Of a stretch of DNA of 64,000 nt, positions 1 to 8,168 are shown one piece after another. Source of the stretch: Gnetum montanum (taxonomy: Eukaryota; Streptophyta; Gnetopsida; Gnetales; Gnetaceae); assembly GCA_015680685.1 (NCBI GenBank), contig MNCI01006964.1, positions 461,196-525,195 of the forward strand, given 5' to 3'. Below the pieces are notes generated by a model. The model saw nothing but the letters and a program-made list of their open reading frames with translations, was not told the DNA's origin and did no database searches. Each line of letters starts with the position of its first letter. Position 1 is the first letter of the stretch. Made by a program: the position numbers and the translations under genes.

Positions 1-900
1 TGTCCTACACGTAGTACGATACACCCATAGCACATAGAGGATCTGTTCGTGCCACCACCTTTTGTTACCGTCGAGCATTTTCTTGAGCAGATTGATGATT
101 ACTTTATTCGTCGCTTTAGCTTGACCATTCGCTTGCGGGTAATAAGGGGAAGAAAAAGATTGTCTGATGCCTAGGTTATCACAGAAGGATTTGGTTTCCG
201 TGCTACTAAACTGTGGCCCATTGTCAATCACAATAGTCATCAGGAGACCAAATCTGGTTACTATATAGTCTAAGATAAAATGGCAAATCTGCTGAGAAGT
301 GATCTTCCGCAGGGGAACAACTTCTACCCACTTTGTAAAATACTCAGTAGCGGTAATGATGAAGCTATGACCTGCAGAAGACTTCGGCGTGATGGGGCCT
401 ATGATGTCTAGTCCCCATCGCTGAAATGGCCATGTTATTTGTGTTGTATGCAATTCTGTGGGTGACACATGTATAAGATTTGCGTGACACTGACACGTGT
501 CACAGGTCTTAACCTTCATCAAACAATCTTTTTCCATGCATGGCTAGTAGTATCCTAAGTGACAGATTTTTAGGGCCATAGCCCGTGGTGCTACGTGGCC
601 ATCGCACAGTCCCTCGTGAACTTCGCCGACTATGTGCTGTGCTTGGTCTTTGTCAACGCAGGTAAGCAACACGCCATCAAAGGAGCGTTTACAGAGAGTG
701 CTGTATCCGATGATGACGTATTGCCTAGCCCACTTACGGATTGTGTCTTTCTGTGCGCATGTTAATGCAGACTGTAGCTCGCCCTGTAAAAGATAAGCTT
801 TAATGTCATCGTACCATTCAGGCGTGCTTTCCTCGAGAAGAGAGGAGATTTGCACCGTCCGAATGATAGGATCTGTGCAGTCTGTAATCAATGCAGGATA
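1..900 (-). pseudogene. Tat-1 integrase domain (partial)
   Basis: The translation shows a Cys-Cys zinc half (TCDTCQ), the core start WGLDIIGP, the second catalytic Asp in VIDNGPQF and the PYYPQANGQ motif. The residue 35 positions after that Asp, where DD35E integrases have Glu, is Lys here (codon AAA at 117-115). A TAG at 546-544 stands where Trp is usual (LGYYW). The chain leaves the window before the C-terminal domain. It lies in the same frame as the upstream RNase H, as expected for a Pol polyprotein. The Glu-to-Lys change and the stop make this copy inactive for integration. Confidence 0.88.
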
Positions 901-902
901 GG

Positions 903-1293
903 TGTCAAAAAGGTGTGCAGACACATTCAAAGCCAGTGTTGCCAGTGCGTCGGCCAGTGTGTTATTCGTGCATGGCACATGCTGGGCATCGATGGTCGCG
1001 AATCGTCTCAGAAGGTCTTTAGCCGTATCGCAATAGGGCTGCAAATGTACAGCCTTGCAGGCGTAGACTCCAGTGATCTGATTTATGACAAGCATCGAAT
1101 CACCCCTAATCACCAGGTGTTGAACATTGAGTTCACTAGCGGTTAGTAATCCCCTGAGGAGCCCCTCGTATTCTGCCACATTGTTCGTACAAGGGAAGGT
1201 CAAGCGATAAGCGTGTAGACGCACATCCTCAGGTGATAGCGTAATAACAGTGGTGGCACTGCCACCTCTAGCGGTTGAAGCACCGTCAAAGTA
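903..1293 (-). pseudogene. Tat-1 archaeal-type RNase H (aRNH)
   Basis: This is the second RNase H of the dual-RNase H Tat lineage, lying between the gypsy RNase H and integrase. Visible motifs in order are YFDGAS, AEYEGLLRGL, IRGDSMLVI and LADALATLA, which supply the Asp-Glu-Asp-Asp metal-binding set, all four still present. The domain itself contains no stop. A homologous stretch occurs in Tat-3 at about 58,500-58,234 (VDYEDLIREM, KSDLQFVV). Confidence 0.88.
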
Positions 1294-1299
1294 CAATTT

Positions 1300-1878
1300 T
1301 GTTTCGAGGCATGTTGAGACAAGGCTTAGACTATGTACATGTTCATCAAGGAACTCTGGCTCTATAGTTGCCTGATTGTTAATCGGTAAAGTTATCAACT
1401 GGTCAACTATCACTTGGCCTTTCGTAGATGATTGGCCAATGTAGTGCAGATCGAATTTTGCTGTGATAGCCTTCCAGTGAGCTATTTTTCTACTCTCATA
1501 TAAGCTATGCGTAATGGCTCTAAGAATGTTGTTTTTACAGATGACGTTGACCTGGCTACGAAAAAGATAATGCCTACATTTCTTAAGCATAAAAACTAAT
1601 GCTAGGCAACTACGCTCGACATCGTTGTACCTTGTTTCGTACGCACATAGGACATGACTCAAGTAGTAGATGGGCACTTCCGACCCATCATCCCGCTTTT
1701 GACAAAGTAACGCTGCTATTGCTACGTCCGAAGTTGCGAGGTAAATGTAAAATGGCAAATCCCTTTGTGGTGGGAAAACCGTCAGCAAATGTTGCAGTCC
1801 TTGTTTTAAACTATCAAACGCGCGCTGGCAATCGTCGGTCCATTCGAAATTAACCCCCTTTTTCAACAAGTGCTGCAT
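1300..1878 (-). pseudogene. Tat-1 gypsy RNase H (connection) domain
   Basis: This continues the RT frame after a TAG at 1,914-1,912. It starts with the RT-connection motif FEWTDDCQRAFDSLK and includes YYLSHVLCAYETRY, LALVFMLKKCRHYLF and VICKNNILRAI. The usual catalytic Asp residues of a Ty3 RNase H are mostly replaced, which is normal in Tat elements where the second RNase H is the active one and this domain is a tether. It is read as part of one Pol polyprotein with RT and integrase. Confidence 0.85.
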
Positions 1879-1911
1879 AGGGTGTAACTTGTCTGTTAAC
1901 CTCGAAATGAA

Positions 1912-3054
1912 CTAGCGTATAAACTGTAAGCGTCCCTGTAACCCGCGTAATTGCTTGAGGTCTGTGGGAGGCATTAACTCGACAATGGCTTTGACCTTAT
2001 CATGGTCAACTCGTATGCTGGTTTCTGACACCACAAATCCTAGCATGCGTCCAGTTTTGACTCCGAATACGCACTTCTTTGGGTTAAGCCGGAGCTCATA
2101 TTTGGCGCATCTTTTAAGGACTAACTCTAGGTCTCTTGAATGATCCTCCGACTTCAAAGACTTGACAGCTATGTCGTCTACGTAATCATTCAGCTTTCCT
2201 AGGAGGTAATTGCTAAAGGTGTATGTCATGGCCTGTTGGTATGTTGCTCTGGCGTTCTTCAGACCAAAAGGCATCATAGTGTAACAAAAGGTGCCCCAGG
2301 GCGTCACGAATGTCATGGTCAGTTGATGTTTTGGGTTAATGTGAATCTGGTTATAGCCTAAAAAGCCATCCATGAAGGATAGAAGCGCATGCCCAGCTGT
2401 TGTGTCCACTAGCTGGTCGATACTCGGCAATGGGAAGTTATCCTTGATTGTGGCCTTATTCAAATCCTGGAAGTCTATGCAGATGCGTATGCTTCCAGTC
2501 TTATTTGGGACGACTACAATGTTGGATAACCAGTCTGAGTAATCGACCGCACGGATGAAACCAGCCTGGTATAGCTTGGTGATTTCATCACGCACGGCTA
2601 GCGCGATCTCTGGCTTGATTTTGCGTGCCTTTTGCCTAACTGCTTTAATATGCAGGTCTAGGATGATGTTATGCTGGATTAGCCTGGGATCTAACCCAGG
2701 CATATCCTCGTATGACCATGCAAAGACAGTAATGTTGTCTTGCAGGACCTGTTTTATAGCGTTGTGCATTTTTTGGTCTAACAAAGAACTGACTTTAAGC
2801 GTTTTAGTCTCACCCTTATGCGTAATGATAGAGACCTCACTAAGGGGGTCTTCAGTTATGTCCCCAGCCTCCAGGTCTAGCATGCGCGTCGACTGTTCTG
2901 GCCATTCTGGGGACGTCTCCGACGTAGCTATGGTTACGCCTTCTAAAGGGAGGTTAACGTCTACTAGTGCGGAGTCAAACTGTCTAATTACCTTCCTGTA
3001 TGGGCCCGTCAAAATTAGAGGTGCTGAAAATTTTGCATCCATTTCCTGTCTGTC
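1912..3054 (-). pseudogene. Tat-1 reverse transcriptase
   Basis: Ty3-type RT with the fingers motif RICIDFQDLNKA, DNFPLPSIDQLVD, the FMDGFLGYNQI block, TPWGTFCYTMMPFGLKNA and an intact catalytic box YVDDIAVKS, then LRGLQGRLQFIR at the end. The frame is open from 3,054, directly after a TAG that also forms a good splice acceptor (TTTTTGTAG at 3,063-3,055), and carries ATG at 3,042. No protease lies upstream in this frame; it is more than 5 kb away, as in Ogre elements where protease and RT are separated by an intron. The frame ends at TAG 1,914-1,912 and resumes at once as RNase H. Confidence 0.92.
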
Positions 3055-3308
3055 CTACAAAAACGCCAAGTGCGTAAATGATTAGGAGACAAGTGACGTG
3101 ATGTCGCCGAACGTGGAAGGCTAACTGAATTTTGAATATTATAGACAAGCTGTAATTAATGTAACCCGATTACGAGGCGATAAGATGTGGTAGTTTAACA
3201 TCATTTCGGACAAAGGCGCGTGCGATATCAACCGCATTAATACCAGATTTTTTGGTTCCATTTTAGGAAAGTCCCGCTGAAATTGGATATCAAGTCAGTG
3301 ATCCTCGT

Positions 3309-3316
3309 GTATAAGT
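3309..3316 (+). promoter_or_regulatory. Possible TATA box of the antisense gene
   Basis: GTATAAGT lies about 155 nt before the predicted ATG at 3,469, which would give a 5' leader of roughly 120 nt. It is the best TATA-like site upstream of the antisense gene. No transcript evidence is available. Confidence 0.35.
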
Positions 3317-3858
3317 CAGTGGTTTTTCGATGAGAACAGGTTGTTGGCTATCTTGCATCCGAATTCGTAATTGCTTTTGATCGAAAGAAGGAGAAGTAGA
3401 AGATTAGAGCTTGCGATTTTTTGAAGGTTTGCAGGTGTTAAGCTGTAAAAAATTCTGAAGCCGTCGCAATGGCACCGAAGATTAAGAGGAAGAACGCAAA
3501 ATTGGCCAAGATTGATGAAGTGCAAGAAAATTTGAATCATGTTTCGCAGGCGCTGGTCGATGTTTGCGACCCTACGCCTTTGAACCGGTAGGCCATTCTT
3601 CCTATGCTTATGTTTGTTCCTAATGTCTATTTTTTTGTGATGTCTCTTGCATGAATGTGAATGGCAAAATTGCGGACCTCGGGTTAATGCGAGGGTTTAA
3701 TGGGGTTGCGTTTATCGCCGTTGTCAGGGACGAACCTTGCGTTATTGCAAGGGTTTGGGCGATTTCATCCTGGATAGCTAGGTGTAATTTATGAGTTTTC
3801 TGCGTTAGTGATGCAAATGTAAATGTAGGTGTTATGTATGTATTGGTTTTATGTACAG

Positions 3859-4698
3859 CGTTGCACGAAAGCCCACTTTGATTGTGCTAGATATCGTTGG
3901 GGTTCTGTGTTGTATAAATCCCATCGTCCCCAATGTCCCTCCCCCGCACACGTGGTTGCAAGGGAAGGCAATATGGTTTCGACAGGGTGCGCAGGAGTTC
4001 CTGCAGTTCCTGCTGCGCAACTTCAGCATCATCGTGTGGTCTGATCTGTCTGATGATATCACGGGTGCCCTATTAGAGCACCTGCTGGTGGGTTCTGCGC
4101 AAAGGATTCTGACCTTTTTGACAGACGGGGCCATCGACACGGGTTGCCCTGATGACCGAGAACTTAGCACCTGGGGGTTGCGGAGCTTGAACTGGATCTG
4201 GGGAATGACTCGGTTTAACTGTTATCACGCATACAACACGCTGTTCGTGGCGCGGCATGTCTCGACTTGTTTTCAGAACCCTCAAGGCACGATGTATTAC
4301 GTAGGCGGGTAAGCGAATTCTAGTAACTGTCTGTGTTTCTATTTTGTTTTATGTCTGTTGTCGGTGTGAAATATAAGGGAAAATGGCGAAAAATGTAAAA
4401 TAAGCTTATGTTGTACGGTACAGGTTCTTTATTCAGGACAACAGGTTAGTTGGAGACGGGGATGTGTTATCCTGGGCCGAAACGACGATAATGGCATTTA
4501 CCGCAACTAGCAACGTGCGTGCCGGTGTTATAGAGCAGATTGGCTTTGACATGCGTGAGTACCCCACCTGTTACTCTAGGGATTTTGAGAGTTGCCAAAG
4601 GCTCGGGTGGCTGCACGAGGACTGGACCTTGGATCTGCCCCTCATTGTCGAGGACGTGCAGAGGGAACTCCCGCCATTTCCGTTGCCATTTGGCCCCG
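3859..4698 (+). other. FCP1/NIF-like HAD domain region of the antisense gene (exons 2-3)
   Basis: The order of motifs follows NLI-interacting-factor/FCP1-type phosphatases. A hydrophobic strand LIVLDIVGVLC stands where DLDxTL is usual. FRQGAQEFLQFLLRNF followed by IIVWSDL matches the 'RPG..EFL..FEIVVWT' block. NTLFVARHVSTCFQNPQGT matches the 'NTLLVDDSP..NPPGT' block. Only the first motif-I Asp remains; the motif-IV Asp pair is replaced by Ala-Arg. If the fold call is right, this is a pseudo-phosphatase. Plant members with a relaxed DxNG motif I exist, so part of the loss may be old. The fold is assigned by eye. Confidence 0.55.
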
Positions 4699-4794
4699 GT
4701 AAGGCTGTGGTGTAGTTGGTTACTGTGTAATATAGTGTAAATTGCGAGCATTGTGTAATGGAGCTTTGGTTAATTTGTGCTTCATGTTGTGCAG

Positions 4795-5835
4795 TTAGGG
4801 AATCTTGGGAGATTACCCTTACGATTTCTGGCTACGAGGCGAGCGCTATCCTCTTCCGCTACGGCGACATCAAGGACGCACAGCGCTGGCTCAGCCACTC
4901 AGCGGCCCCAGTTGCGGTGACCTCCAAGATCTGAGCAGCAGGGCTAATGCACCTATTTTTGGCTGCGACTCCTGATGTCCCGGCCAGCGAAATGCTAACC
5001 CTGGTCAACTCCTTCAACAAAAAGGCCGAGCATTTTTGGACGTGCGTACATAACGTGCGCGTAAGCTTTAACATCGACGCTCAGCTCTTCGCGGACCTCT
5101 TCGGCGTCCCCTCAGATGGCCCTCCCATAAGTGAGAAGGCGAAGAGGAACGAAGCTTTCCAGAATTGGCTGAAGGAGTGGGTAAGGGTCCCGAAGCAGAC
5201 TAAAGGATTTCCTTGCGAAAAATTCAAGATGGACGCCGCCAAGACACATTATCCCCTTTTCCGGGCCCAGATCTTCCCCAAAACACTCTCGCAGGTGAAG
5301 TTCTTTTCTGTAGAACAGACCCATATCATGCGGGAGGTTCGGGAGGAGGGGACTCAGTTCAACTGGGCAAGCTATTTTACCAAAGGACTGCGTAATGAGA
5401 TGATCAAGCTTCACAAGAAGCTTGAATCTCGTTTCAACGTGCATTACGCGTTCTTCATAGCTTGCCTCCGGTAGTTCGCTGAGTTTCTGGTCATCCAGAG
5501 GAATGGGGTCTGGGTGCAGCAAGACCGAGACCAGCTATCCAGACCTTGGATTGCCCACATCCTCAGCATTACCCGTGGGCAGGATCTACCAGAAGGGATC
5601 GGGGAGTCGTTGTCTATAACGACTAAGGGTTTGGCGGTGCCCCAAGTGTGAGGTCTCGACAGCGTAGGTGGGATAATGCCTACCTACACTGGCGATGGCT
5701 CGTGAGGGAAGCGTGTGGTGGAAGAAATCGTAGAGCCTGCAGCTCGACGTAAAAGGCTCCACCTAGCCGAGGCCCCTGAGGTTGACGCAGGCCGGACTGT
5801 GGCGCTCACAGTTCAGTGGAATAAGCCTCCGCCTG
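4795..5835 (+). other. Middle region of the antisense gene (exon 4), possible plant-transposon-associated domain
   Basis: This long exon encodes a globular stretch with FADLFGVPSDGPPI, WVRVPKQTKGFPC and LRNEMIKLHKKLESRFNVHY, followed by a basic linker. The pattern of a short sequence around 'LFGVP' and a helical 'H..F...L' segment recalls the uncharacterised domain found in many plant transposon-associated proteins, but I cannot confirm this. Four stops lie in frame (TGA 4932, TAG 5472, TGA 5649, TGA 5703). The three TGA codons would each arise by one C-to-T change from CGA. The donor CTG|GTAAGTG is near consensus. Confidence 0.4.
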
Positions 5836-5915
5836 GTAAGTGTGAAAGAATTATATTACGCAACGTTTGTTTAAATGTTTTGTACTAATGTACTAAGGTG
5901 CTATGACATGACCAG

Positions 5916-7574
5916 TAAAAGTTACGAAAGAACTGACCCCTGAGACTGGAGCAGTAACACTAAGTCGTAGGGAGGGGGCCTCAATTTTGGAAGAAGAGGC
6001 CCCAGCTATTAGCGTGAGCCGCGTACATGCTCGAGTGCGTGAGGAGGCCCCAGCTACTGGAACCAGCGACACACAGAATCAAGTGTGTGAAAGGGAAAGG
6101 GATACGGAAGATGTCAATGAAATCACCACTATCACCGGTAGAGGTAATGGATATGTTAGCGTGTTTTCAGGTTTTCTGTAAATAAGTGAGGTTTCTAACT
6201 AGATTGCGCTATAGGCGAAGAGGACGCGCCCACGTCTGTCACTATGAGCAGAGCGTGGAGAGACTTCCCTGATAAATTTGCCTTCATGGAAGGTGTCGTT
6301 AGCGACATGATCGAGCGCCTGGAATGCATCGAACTTGGAGCGGGTACGTTATGGTTGTAGTTAGTTTGTGATATTACCTATGGTAATGTGTCACCAACAC
6401 TGATGATTGTTTCTATTAGGAGCTCGCCTTCGATGGGATCCCACTGAGCCCATTGATTTGGACACAGTGGAGCCACCATCCAATGAAGCAGCTGTGCCAC
6501 GCCACATTTATGAGGAAATGCATAAATGTGCGTTATGCTCGACACGCTCCTTATGGGAGAGTAAGGGCGTTAATGAGAATCTATGGAAAAGGTTGCAGAG
6601 GTCAGAGCAGAAGGTTGAATCTCTGACCAAAGAGGTCGGAGACTTAAAATCGCGGTGTGACTTCCTATAGGCGCGAGCGTCAGGGGATGAAGACTAGCAT
6701 ACTGCTGTTGTCGAATACTCCCGGTATTGGACAGCCATCAAACATAGCATACAGACCAGTCGTGCGCTAGTCGAGCAGCGAATGTAGATAGAACTCCTAG
6801 CCCAGAAAAGCCGGGACTAGAGGGATTATTGTACAAGTGTGCAAGAATGGGGGCAGAAAGAGAAGGACCACAAGCACTTGTACAAGTGGGAAAGCATTGC
6901 TTATTGGAGACTCTACCGAGATCTTGCCGTCAGGGCCTGGTCCTTAGAAGTCTTTCAGGACATCATCGGCGCTTCCGATGCCTTCAAGAAGTTCGAGGAG
7001 TAGGTGACTATCAGTGCATCCCTCAAAAGGGCGATGACTTTCCCTGGGGGTTAGGTTTCAATCCCTACGTTCTTCCTGGACCCACCCCGCTGGAGCAGCG
7101 TGGAGAAAGGGAAAGTGAAGGCTGGGGCTACCTTGGGAGAGGACGTATGGCCAGATCTAACGGAGGAAGAGATTATGAAGCGCTTGTGGGCTGGTCTAGA
7201 CAAGCTCCCCTTTGCTTCGGAAGCAGGACAGTCACAAGTAAGTTTACGCGTGACTTAGTTTGCGTTTCTGATTGTGATGTTAAGCATTATGTAACTAATG
7301 TGCTTACTGTGTTCAGATACCAGCCGAGGATAGGGAAGACGAACAAGCTGAGGAGTTAGCAGAGGGAGCGGCAGAAGCAGAGGAAGAAGCGGCAGAACGT
7401 AACAATGAGGAGCATCCCTCCGTGGAGCTGGTGCCGGAACGGGGACCTCACCAAAAGGACATTCTTCATGAAAGAATCATTCCTAGAAACGACGGCCCAT
7501 TGGAGGACGATCCATTAGCATTGGATCCGGACTTAAGAGATATCGGTGATAGTGGCAGTAGGGGAAATGCGTAA
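5916..7574 (+). other. C-terminal region of the antisense gene (exons 5-8): repeat, coiled coil, acidic tail
   Basis: Exon 5 contains two similar pieces (EEEAPAISVSR and REEAPATGTSD). Exon 7 encodes a helix-rich, charged stretch (LWKRLQRSEQKVESLTKEV, then WRLYRDLAVRAWSLEVF) likely to form a coiled coil. Exon 8 is strongly acidic (EELAEGAAEAEEEAAE) and ends at TAA 7572-7574. The six stops in exon 7 are all TAG. The exon 5 donor is ambiguous: GTAGAG at 6,138 or GTAATG at 6,144, six nt apart and so in the same phase. No enzyme motif is visible. Confidence 0.6.
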
Positions 7575-8168
7575 TTATGATTTAGGCATAGTTTTATTAA
7601 TGTTGAGTGCAATATCCTTTTACGAATGACTGGAAAGACGTGTTATAAAACCTGGTGGATGCGTTAAATGTCAGTTACATATTTTTTTATTCATTTTTGC
7701 GTTTTGCCGATAGAGTGCGAGCGTAATTGTTGAAAAGTTCACCTAAGTGATAAGGATAGAGCGTAATTCCTAGTTTAAGGCCGTTGTGGGCCATTGCGTA
7801 ATATGCGTGAATGGTAGCGGTGTATAATTTTGTGTCACTAGTTTAAAGCCGTTGCGGGCCATCACACGATTTTGTGTAATCTAGTGACTAGTTTAAGGCC
7901 GTTGCAGGCCTGTGCGTAAGCAAGCGCGAAGTGTGATAGTATACAATTCTATGTAACTAGTTTAAGGCCATTGCGTAATACGATAAGCGTAAATGATACT
8001 GGTACGGAATTTTGCATAATTGTGCTAACGTGATCAAGAAACGTGAATACCATGCGTATGAAAGAGACAACAGTGTAAAGATAAATGACAAGTGTAAGAA
8101 CTGCAAGTGAAAGTAACATGAAAATGCATGAAGAAAAACTGCTTAGTAATGTACGCAAAGACCATCGT
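7575..8168. repeat. Non-coding spacer with four CTAGTTTAAGGCC repeats
   Basis: After the antisense gene stop there is no supported coding sequence until the protease tail. Four copies of a 16-24 nt core related to CTAGTTTAAGGCCGTTGCGG start at 7,770, 7,838, 7,888 and 7,957 (spacing 68, 50 and 69 nt), interleaved with GCGTAAT and GTATAAT words. On the element's sense strand the core reads ..GGCCTTAAACTAG. A similar word, ..CATTAAACTGGCA, is repeated in Tat-2 downstream of its protease. Confidence 0.75.

Larger units (their letters stand above)
3469..7574 (+). pseudogene. Eight-exon gene antisense to Tat-1, nested between protease and RT
   Basis: Exons: 3469-3587, 3859-4308, 4424-4698, 4795-5835, 5916-6143, 6215-6343, 6420-7237 and 7317-7574. 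All introns start GT and end AG (271, 115, 96, 80, 71, 76 and 79 nt), and every exon join keeps phase, giving 1,106 codons with the final TAA. The start MAPKIKRKNAK looks like a nuclear-localisation signal. Domains in order: FCP1/NIF-like HAD region, possible transposon-associated domain, charged linker, coiled coil, acidic tail. Premature stops: TGA 4932, TAG 5472, TGA 5649, TGA 5703, and TAG at 6668, 6695, 6785, 6818, 7001 and 7052; no frameshift is seen. It could be a captured host gene or an accessory gene of the element family. Seven introns mean it was not captured as an mRNA in its own sense. Confidence 0.8.

Noticed and set aside
5112-5522. 136-codon minus-strand frame
   Set aside because: Mirror of exon 4 of the antisense gene; no motif, and the plus-strand frame is supported by splicing phase and domain content.
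6829-7359. 176-codon plus-strand frame starting at 6,829
   Set aside because: It is out of phase with exon 7. The phase given by the splice junctions yields helical charged protein (WRLYRDLAVRAW) in another frame, with TAG stops.
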